64,000 nt of DNA from Streptomyces bikiniensis (lineage in GTDB: Bacteria; Actinomycetota; Actinomycetes; Streptomycetales; Streptomycetaceae). The stretch is from NCBI GenBank assembly GCA_000716465.1, contig JNWL01000003.1, positions 124,001 through 188,000 of the forward strand, given 5' to 3'. Below are positions 53,901 through 61,696 of the stretch, in pieces. The notes under the pieces are model-generated. The model saw only the letters and a list, made by a program, of their open reading frames with translations, did no database searches and was not told the origin of the DNA. How positions within the stretch are numbered: the first letter of the stretch is position 1; every line of letters begins with the position of its first letter. The translations under genes were made by a program, and so were the position numbers.

Positions 53901-55437
53901 CCGCCGGCGCGGCGAGGATTCCCGGTGCTTCCGGTGCTTCCGGTGCTTCCGGTGCTTCCGGTGCTTCCGGTGCTTCCTGCTTTCCAGGGCTCTCCGGGTC
54001 CTCCGGGCTCTCCGGGTCCTTCGGCGCTCCCGGCGCCGCCGGGACCGCTTCCGCTCGGGGTGCGGGCAGGACGACCCCCGGTCGCGCGGGCCGGGGCCTC
54101 GGGATCACGACGGGAACGGGAGGGGACGGCGGCGGAGGTCCGGGCCGCTCCGGCCGCGGGGCGGTCCGCGCGTCCAGCCGGACCAGCTCGTCGAGGAGCG
54201 CCGCGGCCGCCTCCCGGCGCGCGTCCCCCTTCGCGCGCGCCGTGCCCGTGGCCCGCACCGCCGTGCCCGTCGCCACGTGCAGGCACGTGTACGTGCAGGT
54301 GACGCGCCCGGGCCCGGAGGCGACGGCCGGCTCCGGCTTCGTGATCACCTCCAGCTGGGTGTACTTGTTCAGGTACTTCACCGGATCCTCGCCCCGGGGC
54401 ACCGGCCGGATCCGCGGCGGGGCCTTCCGGGACCTCTCCGCGACCGGGCCCCATGGTTCGGGCAGCCCGCACAGCAGGGCGAGGAGGGCGACCGCGGCGG
54501 TGTGCAGGGACGCGCGGCGGTCGTCGGAGAACCGCTCGGGGCCCGTGCGGACCCGGCCGTCGGGTCCGGCCCAGCTCCACGCCGAGGCGAAGCCTCCGGA
54601 GCGCTCCGTCGTCGTGTGGCGGAGCTCGGCACGGCACGCCTCGGCCCGCCACTGCAGCAGGGTCGCCGCCGACGGGGGCGTCCGCGCCGTGTGGTCGAGG
54701 GCGAGCAGCCGGACCTCCCGCCACCCGGGGGCCGTCGCGTCGAAGAGCAGCCGCAGGGCGTCGCGGTGCCGCAGGCGCGAGGCGGCCGCCCGTCGTACGA
54801 GCTCGGCGCGGAGCTCCTCGCCCGGGTGGTCCGCGCCCTCCAGCCGCGTGTTCAGCAGGGAGTCGAACGACTCCGCAGCCATCGCCGGGAGCCGCAGCCG
54901 CTCCGTACCGACGCCGGCCAGGGCCCGGAGCGCGGCGTCGGCCGCCGCCCGGCGGGCCCGCTCCGGCGAAGGGCCCGTCCGGGCGGGGCCGTTCACGACC
55001 GCGTCGGCCGGGCCGATCCGGAGCTCCGCCCGGTGAAGGGCCTCCCCGCTCGGCAGCCGCTCGCAGGACTCCGTGTACGCGGGCGGTGCCCAGGCCTCCG
55101 TCCGCGCGTGCAGGGCCAGCACCTGCCACGGTCCCTCGGGGCAGGCGTCCAGGGCCGTGAGGGCGCGTCTCCGGGCGGGGAGCCATCCGGGGTGGTCACC
55201 CGTCACGAGGAGCAGGAGCCGAAGGTCCCGCGGGGTCAGCCCGCCCGCGAGCGCCAGCTCCTCCGCCCCGGCCGCGAGGCGCGGGTCGAAGCCGCCGGAC
55301 GCGACGACGTCCCGCGCCCGCTCGTGCCATGCCGCGCCCGTCCCGACCCCGGCCGTCTGTGCCCCGAGTGCCTGTGCCCCGGCCGTCTGTGCTCCGAGCG
55401 TCTGCGCCCCGGCCGTCTGCGACTGCGTACCCAACAA
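50974..55437 (-). CDS. SNF2-family helicase with dsRBD-like N-terminal regions and in-frame repeats
   Basis: About 1487 aa. TTG 55437 is chosen because CAGGGAGC lies 6 bases before it; the frame stays open upstream without an SD. Order: a QTAGAQ(T/A)LGA repeat (residues 5-28); a helical region; a segment near 129-170 and a better one near 349-420 (YLNKYTQLEVITKPEP...ARAKGDARREAAAALLDEL) that look like double-stranded-RNA-binding folds; EAP tandem (484-504); REAAPPARSV repeats (about 677-710); the SNF2-associated domain (LDFRWQLALGDDTLDEAEMD); helicase motor with Walker A DDMGLGKT (about 1042), DEAQH (about 1133) and motif VI DRAHRIGQRR (about 1419). Leu650 is encoded by TTA, so bldA tRNA is needed. 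An ATP-driven remodeller of DNA-protein or RNA complexes. Confidence 0.85.
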   Translation of the reverse strand: MLGTQSQTAGAQTLGAQTAGAQALGAQTAGVGTGAAWHERARDVVASGGFDPRLAAGAEELALAGGLTPRDLRLLLLVTGDHPGWLPARRRALTALDACPEGPWQVLALHARTEAWAPPAYTESCERLPSGEALHRAELRIGPADAVVNGPARTGPSPERARRAAADAALRALAGVGTERLRLPAMAAESFDSLLNTRLEGADHPGEELRAELVRRAAASRLRHRDALRLLFDATAPGWREVRLLALDHTARTPPSAATLLQWRAEACRAELRHTTTERSGGFASAWSWAGPDGRVRTGPERFSDDRRASLHTAAVALLALLCGLPEPWGPVAERSRKAPPRIRPVPRGEDPVKYLNKYTQLEVITKPEPAVASGPGRVTCTYTCLHVATGTAVRATGTARAKGDARREAAAALLDELVRLDARTAPRPERPGPPPPSPPVPVVIPRPRPARPGVVLPAPRAEAVPAAPGAPKDPESPEDPESPGKQEAPEAPEAPEAPEAPEAPGILAAPAEGPSAASVAGEALAAGCALSLVPPTDGEPVAGMLLYRADGAPMPGVPLPAPLTATVRRLVVPAAGGPVPVAGWLLPLAEAVPLLLGRSRFAAWHPTAVEWEQAARLGVRLVAAGFVRPALGPGGAGRWGVGPLPDAALQAVDELAHRLSPHAHAVVGDGPTRSAREAAPPARSVREAAPPARSVREAALPAREAVLVFLHAVADDLARAPAAVALGPGPFPGPAGVRVPPAEAGAVGPRPDAGEDRTDDGPPPGLVLEMREPSEREALEGRLTGRLLLTAGPGREEGDEVAAELLWSGRAVLRGVGLNRSRERVGRRLERLERLCPGLSGLASRPGAFTVDAAGIARLLGAEEELAAAGLRLRWPDRLRRGLSSYAVVGAATTAPGGVPRFGLRALLDFRWQLALGDDTLDEAEMDALAEAARPLVRVRGRWVLLDPAVRARVRRREIGRLTGTDALTAALTGTVDVDGRRVACRASGDLAGVVATLRRGEHVSPVAVPSLLRAVPRGYQERALAWLAHTGGIGFGAVLADDMGLGKTLTAIAYVLHRHEAGHTGPVLVVCPSSLVTNWRREIDRFAPHLDVVRYHGAGRSLAAVGGRTVVLTTYGVLRRDPELAAASWDLVVADEAQHAKNHASATARALRSLSSTARLALTGTPVENNLSELWALIDWANPGLFGTLKAFRSRYAAAAEREPGGPAAQALARLVAPFVLRRTKSDPGIAPELPAKVETRRIVELTPEQVVLYEAVVRETLDRIAGSSPLTRSGLVLKLITALKQITNHPAHYLREPHPGAAHAGRFGRRSAKLEALADLVGTIVRGGEAALVFTGYVAMGRLLEEHLAHLGHRPLFLHGGLDARRRQELVDTFQGGGAPLLLLSLKAGGTGLNLTRASHVVHFDRSWNAAVEDQASDRAHRIGQRRAVTVHRLVTRGTIEDRIDRLLTRKRALQNTVLASGDTGFARLTDRELAELVRLGAPL
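53311..53410. repeat. 30-bp in-frame minisatellite in the SNF2 gene
   Basis: Two perfect 30-bp units (53341-53370 and 53371-53400), flanked by partial copies. Encodes the 10-residue unit REAAPPARSV. Confidence 0.9.
53488..53490 (-). other. TTA leucine codon in the SNF2 gene (bldA-dependent)
   Basis: On the minus strand GCC-TTA-CAG encodes Ala-Leu-Gln; Leu650 of the helicase. TTA is the rarest codon in Streptomyces and needs the bldA tRNA. Confidence 0.85.
53922..53975. repeat. 9-bp in-frame minisatellite (EAP) in the SNF2 gene
   Basis: Six perfect units of ccggtgctt, coding for repeated Glu-Ala-Pro on the minus strand. Confidence 0.9.
55352..55426. repeat. 15-bp in-frame repeat at the SNF2 N-terminus
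   Basis: About five imperfect 15-bp units of the type gccccggccgtctgt / gctccgagcgtctgc, giving AGAQT/LGAQT peptides on the minus strand. Confidence 0.75.
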
Positions 55438-55663
55438 GAAGCTCCCTGTGCGAAGAGTGACGAGCCGAACACGGAAAGGATAGGAACTTCCGCCCCCCCC
55501 GCCCGTCCCGACAAGGCGACCGAAGGGCGCCGACATCCGCTTTCGGTCAAGGTCGTGAGGACTGGTCACTCGTTCCGGGGGCGGGCGGACGCCCCGCTCC
55601 CCGATGGCGGCGCCCGCGCCCTCATTGGTATGGACATGTTCAAGTGGCCGGTCTAGCCTTTCA

Positions 55664-55679
55664 CTTGGTCTAGACCGCA
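55664..55679. promoter_or_regulatory. DasR-responsive element (dre) upstream of the LPMO
   Basis: Sequence cttggtctagaccgca contains the palindrome TGGTCTAGACC (55666-55676), which fits the dre consensus ACTGGTCTAGACCA(C/G)T at the core. A second partial copy, ccggtctagcc, lies at 55648-55658. It lies about 120 bp before the LPMO start, as for other chitin genes. DasR represses until GlcN6P or chitin breakdown products appear. Apart from this site, 55438-55799 shows nothing more I can name. Confidence 0.85.
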
Positions 55680-55799
55680 TTGGACGCGCGTCTTCCGCTT
55701 GTTCTCCGTGCCCCGAACCGTCCCCGTTCCCCGAACCGGCGGCACACCCGGGACGCGCGTCCGCCCCCACTCGCCTTCCAGGACCACGGGAGCAACACC

Positions 55800-56390
55800 A
55801 TGCGCAGGAAGATCACCTCCTTACTCCTCGGCCTCGGGCTCGTCGGCGGAACCGTCCTCGCCGCCACCGGCAGCGCCCAGGGCCACGGCTACACCGACTC
55901 GCCCGTCAGCCGTCAGCAGCTGTGCGGCAACGGCACCGTCCGCGGATGCGGGCAGATCCAGTGGGAGCCGCCGAGCGTCGAAGGGCTCAAGGGCTTCCCC
56001 GCGCGCGGCCCGGTCGACGGGACCATCTGCGCGGGCGGCAACGGCCGCTTCTCCGAACTGGACGACCCGCGCGGCGGGAACTGGCCGGCCACCGCCCTCG
56101 GCGCGGGCCGGAACCACACCTTCGTCTGGCGGATCACCGCCCGCCACGCCACCACCGATTTCCGCTACTACGTCACCAAGGACGGCTGGGACCCGACCAA
56201 GCCGCTGACCAGGGCCGACCTGGACCCGCAGCCGTTCCTGACGGTGCCCTTCGGCGGACAGCGGCCCGGCGCCACGGTCACCCACACGGGCGTCCTGCCC
56301 CAGAAGAGCGGCCGGCACCTCATCCTCGGCGTCTGGAACGTCGCCGACACCGGCAACGCCTTCTACGCCTGCTCCGACGTGACCTTCTGA
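55800..56390 (+). CDS. Secreted lytic polysaccharide monooxygenase (AA10, chitin-binding)
   Basis: 196 aa; ATG 55800 after GGGAG. Signal peptide (MRRKITSLLLGLGLVGGTV ...SAQG) is cut so that His29 (HGYTDSP) becomes the mature N-terminus, the first copper His. The second copper ligand is His116 in ARHATTDFRYYVTKDGW. The FRYYVTKDGWDP and ILGVWNVADTGNAFYACSDVTF stretches, with paired Cys, are typical of chitin-active AA10. It cuts crystalline chitin oxidatively outside the cell. Controlled by DasR (dre) and by bldA: the eighth codon is TTA (55821-55823). Confidence 0.93.
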   Translation: MRRKITSLLLGLGLVGGTVLAATGSAQGHGYTDSPVSRQQLCGNGTVRGCGQIQWEPPSVEGLKGFPARGPVDGTICAGGNGRFSELDDPRGGNWPATALGAGRNHTFVWRITARHATTDFRYYVTKDGWDPTKPLTRADLDPQPFLTVPFGGQRPGATVTHTGVLPQKSGRHLILGVWNVADTGNAFYACSDVTF

Positions 56391-56424
56391 CACCGGGGAC
56401 CGGAGGACCACGCGGCGGCCCGGT

Positions 56425-57660
56425 TCACAGGTCGGCCAGGACCTCCCGGGCCGCACGGGCGCCCGAGGCCAGGGCGCCCTGGACCGAACCCGTCGCCCGG
56501 TGGTCGCCGCACACGTACCGGCCGGGCGCGAAACGGCCGGTGCGCGACAGCGCGAGGGGCGGGGGCATGGCCGGGAGGGCGTCGGGCACCACGACGCGGT
56601 GCACCCGCTCCCAGGACCGGGCGTCCGTGCCGTACACCTCGGAGAGGGCCGTGAGGACCGCCGCCTCCCGCTCCCGGTCCGGGTCTCCGAGGACGGAGGT
56701 CGACACCAGCGCCCGGCCGTCCGGCGAGAAGCCGCGGTGCACCTCGGTCAGGACACAGGTGTTGAGGAACCGGCGCCGCGCGTCGACCACCAGGGTCGGC
56801 TCGGACAGCGGGGAGCGCTCCGCCGCGTGGTACAGGGTCGTGACGACCCGTCCGGCCGGCACGTCCAGACCGGGGAGCAGCCGGGCGGCGGCGCGCTGGC
56901 CGGTGGCGACCACGACCGCGCGGGCGGCCACCTCGCCGCCGCCGGCCAGGGCCGCACCCCGGTCGGTGAGCGCCGCGACCGGCTCCCCGGTGCGCAGCAC
57001 ACCGGCGGGAAGCCCGGACGCCAACTGCGCGGGTACGGCTCCGATGCCGTCGGCCGGCAGGCACAGGGTGCCGCGCAGCATGGTGCGCCAGACGAGGTGG
57101 AAGAAGCGGGCGGAGGTCTCCAACTCGTCCTCCAGGAAGATCCCCGAGAGGAACGGCCGGAAGAAGGTCTCCACCAAGTCCGCCGAAACGCCCGCGTCGG
57201 CCAGGGCGGTGAGGGTGGTGGCGTCGGGACGGCTCCGCAGGTACCGGGCCGGTGCCAGGACGTCCCGGGCCGACAGCACGCCCAGGGCGGCCAGGTCCCG
57301 TGCCGACGCGAGCCGGCCGGGCAGCAGGTCCCGCCCCTCGCGGGGACGGCGGGTGGGGTCGACGAAGCGGCGGAACCCGTCGTCGGTGTGCACGAGTACG
57401 CCCGGCGTGAACGGCCTCAGCCGCAGGGCCCGCAGGTCGAGGCGCCTCTTCACCTGCGGATAGGAGGTGTTGAACACCTGGAAGCCCCGGTCGGCGGTGA
57501 AGCCCGCGACCCGGTCGGTGCGCATCCGGCCGCCCACGGCGTCGGAGGCCTCCAGCAGCTCCACCCGGAGCCCGCCCGCGACCAGATCGGCCGCGCAGGC
57601 CAGACCGGCGGCCCCCGCTCCGACGACCACCACGTCGACGCTGCCTCGCTTCTGCCCCAT
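56425..57660 (-). CDS. FAD-dependent amine-oxidase/protoporphyrinogen-oxidase-like protein
   Basis: 411 aa from ATG 57660 after GAGGAGTGAGGG. The dinucleotide-binding VDVVVVGAGAAGLACAADL with ELLEASDAVGGRMRTD is followed by GFQVFNTSYPQ, GTLCLPADGIGAVPAQLA and the C-terminal RYVCGDHRATGSVQGALASG that contacts FAD. Related to phytoene-desaturase-like and amine-oxidase-like flavoproteins. Substrate not known. Its 5' region is next to a long octanucleotide array. Confidence 0.88.
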   Translation of the reverse strand: MGQKRGSVDVVVVGAGAAGLACAADLVAGGLRVELLEASDAVGGRMRTDRVAGFTADRGFQVFNTSYPQVKRRLDLRALRLRPFTPGVLVHTDDGFRRFVDPTRRPREGRDLLPGRLASARDLAALGVLSARDVLAPARYLRSRPDATTLTALADAGVSADLVETFFRPFLSGIFLEDELETSARFFHLVWRTMLRGTLCLPADGIGAVPAQLASGLPAGVLRTGEPVAALTDRGAALAGGGEVAARAVVVATGQRAAARLLPGLDVPAGRVVTTLYHAAERSPLSEPTLVVDARRRFLNTCVLTEVHRGFSPDGRALVSTSVLGDPDREREAAVLTALSEVYGTDARSWERVHRVVVPDALPAMPPPLALSRTGRFAPGRYVCGDHRATGSVQGALASGARAAREVLADL

Positions 57661-58100
57661 GAACGCCCTCACTCCTCGCCGGATCGCCGAATCGCCGGAC
57701 CGTTGAACCACCGGACCTTCCGGCCGCCGGACCCTCCGACTGCCGGACTGCCGGACTGCCGGACTGCCGACTGCCGGACTGCCGGACTGCCGGACTGCCG
57801 ACTGCCGGACTGCCGGACTGCCGGTCCGCCGGTCCGCCGGGCCGCCGGGCCGTCACGTTACGGCGGACGCGCGGTCCGCCGGGGGAGGGCGCGCCGCTCC
57901 TCCGAGTGTCCGGCCCGGCGGCCCCTCCGCCGAATTCCCCTTTCCCGTACGGGGATGCCCCGGCGCTCCCGGGGCACGCGTACTCGCGTACCCGCGCACG
58001 AGTGGCGCCCGCGGCCCGGAACGCGCACCGGTCCGGGACGGCCGGCGCACCTGCGGGCGGGCGAACGGCGGAAGACGGCAACGCAACGCAGGGAGCGTCG
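57661..58100. repeat. Divergent intergenic region with an octanucleotide array (57738-57850)
   Basis: Eleven units of GACTGCCG, mostly 8 bp, two shortened to 7 bp by loss of the first G, run from 57738 to 57823 in the order 8,8,8,8,7,8,8,8,7,8,8. Variant units (gtccgccg, ggccgccg) continue to 57850. Degenerate units precede it from 57680. The rest (57851-58100) is GC-rich; no other feature is clear. It separates the FAD protein and the kinase. Confidence 0.9.
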
Positions 58101-59228
58101 ATGATGGCCCGTCCATGGTCGGTCCGACCGGACCTCCGGCTCACGGCCCACGCGGTCGCCGGACGGTACCGGCTCGACGGTCTGCTGGGACGCGGAGGCG
58201 CGGCCGACGTGTACGAGGCGCTGGACCTGCGCCTGCGGCGACCGGTGGCGGTCAAGTTCTTCCGGCCGGGCGGCGAACTCCCGGCGGGGGACCGCGTCGA
58301 GGACGAGGGCCGCCTGCTGGCCCGGATGCGGCACCCCGGGCTCGTGACCCTGTACGACTCCGGGCAGGAGGAGGGGCGGCCCTACCTCGTGATGCAGCTC
58401 GTCAGGGGGACGACCCTGCGCCGGCGCATCGCCGCGTCGCCCCTCACGCCTCGCGAGACCGCCCGGACCGGAGCCGCACTCGCCTCCGCGCTCGCCCACG
58501 TGCACGCGACCGGCGTCGTGCACCGGGACGTCAAGCCGTCGAACGTCCTCCTGGACGACACGGGCCTCCCGTACCTGACCGACTTCGGCATATCCCGGCT
58601 GCTCGACCCCGCCGCCCGCACCGAGACCGGTCCCCTCGTGGGAACCGCCGCCTACATGGCGCCGGAGCAGGTCCTCGGCAGGGGAGCCGGACCGGCGGCG
58701 GACGTCTACAGCCTCGGCCTGGTGCTCCTCGAATCGCTCAAGGGCGAACTGGAGTACGGGGGAGCCCCCTTGGAGGCCGCGGTCGCCAGGCTGCACCGGC
58801 CCCCCGTCGTTCCCACCGGCCTCCCCGCGGACCTCGCCGGACTCCTGGAGGCCATGACGGACCCGGACGAGACCGGCCGGCCCGACGCCGACGCCTGCTT
58901 CCGTACGCTGGCGGCCCTGCCGGGCGGGGGCGGCGTGCCGCCCCTCGCCGACGGCCCCGGCGCCCCCGGTACTCCGGAAGGCGCCCGGACTCCGCGTGGC
59001 GGCCGGACGGCGGCGGACACCGCGCCGTCACCGGACCCCGCTCCCCGCCGCTCCGGCCGCGCGCTCGCCGCCTGCGCGGCGCTGGCCGTGCTCGGCGCGA
59101 CCCTGACCGGGTCCATCGGCACCCTGTCCGACCCGGCCTGCCCGAATCCAACAGAGAGGAACCAATCGTGCACCCCGACATCTGGACCTTCCCCGGGACC
59201 GTCCTCCACGCGACCGACACGGACCTGA
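58101..59228 (+). CDS. Ser/Thr protein kinase, single transmembrane segment
   Basis: 375 aa from ATG 58101 (next codon also ATG), SD GGGAG. Kinase domain about 22-285: LLGRGGAADVYEALD loop, Lys52, Asp143 in HRDVKPSNVLL, Asp161 in DFGISR, MAPEQ. A Pro/Gly linker and one membrane helix (ALAACAALAVLGATLTGSIGTL, about 318-340) follow. The extracytoplasmic tail is only ~30 residues, so no sensor domain. The last 61 bp overlap the start of the PRC-barrel gene in another frame. Confidence 0.9.
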   Translation: MMARPWSVRPDLRLTAHAVAGRYRLDGLLGRGGAADVYEALDLRLRRPVAVKFFRPGGELPAGDRVEDEGRLLARMRHPGLVTLYDSGQEEGRPYLVMQLVRGTTLRRRIAASPLTPRETARTGAALASALAHVHATGVVHRDVKPSNVLLDDTGLPYLTDFGISRLLDPAARTETGPLVGTAAYMAPEQVLGRGAGPAADVYSLGLVLLESLKGELEYGGAPLEAAVARLHRPPVVPTGLPADLAGLLEAMTDPDETGRPDADACFRTLAALPGGGGVPPLADGPGAPGTPEGARTPRGGRTAADTAPSPDPAPRRSGRALAACAALAVLGATLTGSIGTLSDPACPNPTERNQSCTPTSGPSPGPSSTRPTRT

Positions 59229-59518
59229 CCGGTTACGCGGTCGAAGCGACGGACGGCGGAATAGGAAAGATCGACAAGCACTCCGCCGAGGCCGGCCGGT
59301 ACCACCTGGTCGTGGACACCGGCCCCTGGATCCTCGGCCGCCAGGTCGTGATCCCCGCGGGGGCCGTCACCGCCGTGGACCGGGAGACGGAGACGGTCTT
59401 CGTCGGCTGCACCAGGGAACAGATAGAGAACGCCCCGGAGTTCGTCCCCGGGACCGCCGACGAGGACGGACGGCACCGCATGACGTTCACGGACTACTAC
59501 CTGGCGTTCTTCCGGTAG
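59168..59518 (+). CDS. PRC-barrel domain protein
   Basis: 116 aa; GTG 59168 is preceded by GAGAGGAA within the kinase gene. VLHATDTDLTGYAVEATDGGIGKIDKH, YHLVVDTGPWILGRQVVIPAGAVTAVD is the PRC-barrel beta fold, followed by YVFVGCTREQIENAPEF-like helix and a C-terminal YYLAFF. Its overlap with the kinase suggests joint expression, so it may be a kinase substrate or partner (inference). The final 32 bp overlap the convergent MpaB-type gene. Confidence 0.85.
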   Translation: MHPDIWTFPGTVLHATDTDLTGYAVEATDGGIGKIDKHSAEAGRYHLVVDTGPWILGRQVVIPAGAVTAVDRETETVFVGCTREQIENAPEFVPGTADEDGRHRMTFTDYYLAFFR

Positions 59519-60464
59519 GCGTCCCGCTGTCGCGTCCCGGCTCGCGCCCCTCCCCTCCGGCGGTCCGCCCACGCGGTGCACGAGGAGGGCGGGGCGGGCG
59601 GGCCGGGGGCGGGGCCATCGCCCAGCGGATCCCGCCGACCGCCAGCCGTCCGCCCGCCCGCGCGGCCGCCCGCGCGGGCCGGGGCAGCGGCGGGAGCCCC
59701 AGCTCCCGGAGGGCCCACGGCGGCAGCAGCTCCACCGCCCCCGCCGCGAGCAGCGCGTACGGCGCCCGGGCCCGCCGGGGGATCGGCGGGTCCCGCAGCA
59801 GGAACCGGGCGGCCTCCCGGGCCTCGCGGGTGCCGCCGAGTTCGCCGCGGTACGCCTCGAGGCGCCGCGCCAGCTCGGCCAGGTTCCGGGGCGGCCGCTC
59901 CGCTCCCAGCTCCTCGGCGATCCGGGCCGTGTCCGCCAGGTAGCCGTCGCAGTCCGAACGGGTGAGCGGCGCCGCTCCGTAGCGCAGGTGGGCCCGCAGG
60001 AAGCTGTGGACCTCCGCCACGTGCACCCAGCCCAGGAGGTGCGGATCGGAGGCCCGGTACGGCAGTCCTCCGGGCGCCGTGCCCCGTACCCGCTCGTGGA
60101 CCGCGCGCACGCGCTCCACCGCGTGCCGCGCGTCGTCGGCCGTGCCGAACGTCGTGACCGCGAGGAAGGTGCTGGTCCGCTGCAGCCTTCCCCACGGATC
60201 GCCCCGGAACCCGGAATGGGCCGCCACGGCCGCCATGGCCGACGGGTGCAGCGACTGCAGCAGCAGCGCCGTCAGGCCCCCGGCGAACATCGCCGCGTCG
60301 CCGTGGACGGTGCGGATCGGCCGGTCCGGGCCGAACCACCGCGGCCCCGGGGTGTCGTGGACGCGGGCGCGCGTCTTCTCGCCCGAGGGCCCGGCGACGC
60401 GCCGGAAGAGCTCGCTCCCGAGCCGTTCCCTCAGGTCGTCCACGAAGGGGGGCGACCACTCCAC
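59487..60464 (-). CDS. Oxygenase MpaB family protein (DUF2236)
   Basis: 325 aa from GTG 60464. The DUF2236 signature is visible: VHGDAAMFAGGLTALLLQSLHPSAMAAV, WGRLQRTSTFLAVTTFG, the RVRAVHERVRG motif, LLGWVHVAEVHSFLRAH and GGLPYRASD. The HxxH-type His in VHVAEVHSF probably bind haem or a metal as in latex-clearing protein relatives. C-terminus is Pro/Arg-rich. Substrate unknown, perhaps a lipid or isoprenoid polymer. Confidence 0.85.
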   Translation of the reverse strand: MEWSPPFVDDLRERLGSELFRRVAGPSGEKTRARVHDTPGPRWFGPDRPIRTVHGDAAMFAGGLTALLLQSLHPSAMAAVAAHSGFRGDPWGRLQRTSTFLAVTTFGTADDARHAVERVRAVHERVRGTAPGGLPYRASDPHLLGWVHVAEVHSFLRAHLRYGAAPLTRSDCDGYLADTARIAEELGAERPPRNLAELARRLEAYRGELGGTREAREAARFLLRDPPIPRRARAPYALLAAGAVELLPPWALRELGLPPLPRPARAAARAGGRLAVGGIRWAMAPPPARPPRPPRAPRGRTAGGEGREPGRDSGTPTGRTPGSSP

Positions 60465-60533
60465 AGGGTCAGTATGCGCCCGCCGTGGCGAGGCCGTCGG
60501 GGACGGCGGGTGCCCGGTCGCGGCGCCCCGGGG

Positions 60534-60956
60534 TCAGTCGGCGAGGGCGTCGAGGAGCGGTCGCCAGTCGATGTGGGAACTCTCGGAGCCCGAGGGCACG
60601 ACGGTGTACGTCGTGTTCAGCCAGCGCAGCGCGGGTCCGCGCCCGAGGCTGATCAGAACGGACCGGGCGGGGTCGCCCAGGCGCAGCACGACCCGGTCGT
60701 AGGGAGCGGGGCTGATGCGCACCTCGCCGATGCCGACGGGGCCTTCGGTGCCGGCCAGGAACATGTCGCGGTCCAGGTGCCACACCGTGTCGCCCGTCGG
60801 GGTGTGGAGGGTGAGGGTGATGACGAAGGGGGAGCGGGACCGGTAGTGGACGGTGGCCCCGAGGGGGACGCGGCAGGAGTCGGTGAGCAGGAAGGCGGTC
60901 GTCCTCCACTTGATCTCGCGGCAGGCCGGCGGGACGGGGGAAACGGGACGGGACAC
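60534..60956 (-). CDS. SsgA-like sporulation/cell-division regulator (SALP family)
   Basis: 140 aa. GTG 60956 was chosen because GGAG lies 5 bases upstream; GTG 60980 gives eight more residues without SD. Core features of SALPs: SPFVITLTLHTPTGDTVWHLDRDMFLAGTEGPVGIGEVRISP and the C-terminal LPSGSES-like hinge followed by IDWRPLLDAL. These small proteins direct septum placement and spore-wall remodelling in Streptomyces. Divergent from the long AT-richer region before mbtH. Confidence 0.85.
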   Translation of the reverse strand: MSRPVSPVPPACREIKWRTTAFLLTDSCRVPLGATVHYRSRSPFVITLTLHTPTGDTVWHLDRDMFLAGTEGPVGIGEVRISPAPYDRVVLRLGDPARSVLISLGRGPALRWLNTTYTVVPSGSESSHIDWRPLLDALAD

Positions 60957-61696
60957 GGGGGCTCCAACTTCGGACGCCACCCGGGGCGGTGGCGCTTCCC
61001 GGTGCGGTTACCCCGTGAGCCGTGATCACTCCACGGAAGTGTGCGGTTACGGAGGGGGATCTGTCGAGAAACCGTGGTGACCGTCAACCGTTCTCGGCGG
61101 ACCACCCTTCCGAGGGGTGAGGCCGGGGGCGGAGGAGCGTCGTCAACCGGCCGCCCGGAGTGTGCCGCGATGGCCGGAGGGAGCGCTTTTTCCGGCTTGA
61201 GGTTGCCTGTCGGGCGGGGCGCATGCCCGGCGCACGGGAGCGTGGCGAGCCGGTGGGGGGCGTAACGGGGAGCCGGCGGGTGCGTCGGGCGGTCAGCCGG
61301 AATGGCGTGGGTGATAGGCGGACAAGCGAACGTAAAACGGGCTTTCGATGGCCGGATATCCAGCACGAGGTGGCGCTTGGCATATGACCGTCACCCTTTC
61401 TCGGCTTTCCGTCCGATGGATTACTGGGAAGTAACATGAGAGTCCACATCCTTGGCCGAGGTGGATCCTTTAATGTGATCGGAGTGAGTTCCGCTTTAGG
61501 GGGAAGTCTTGGCCGGGGGCGCTCGTCGTCCCGATCCGGAGCGGGTGGACCGCCGGCCTCCGTGATCGTGGCGAAGCCCTTGGGGGGAGCTGCGCGCGCT
61601 GCGGAGTCCGGGGGGAATCCCGTTTCGGCCGCCCGGTGCGACCGGGTGAACCGCGCGTGAAAAGAATGGAACAAGATATCGAGAACGGGTGGGAAC
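60957..61696. promoter_or_regulatory. Long regulatory stretch before mbtH
   Basis: 740 bp without a supported gene; base composition falls toward AT near 61300-61480, unlike the surroundings. A palindrome TTACT-ggga-AGTAA lies at 61421-61434, and AT-rich tttaatgtg at 61469-61477 may hold a -10 box. This looks like the control region of the NRPS cluster. Neither -35 nor a specific regulator site can be fixed. Confidence 0.45.

Noticed and set aside
57738..57850. Possible CRISPR array
   Set aside because: Units are 7-8 bp with no spacers, and no cas genes are near; it is a simple tandem array.
61436..61660. Short plus frame before mbtH (MRVHILGRGG...)
   Set aside because: No SD and a low-complexity Gly/Ser/Arg composition; it lies in the likely promoter region.
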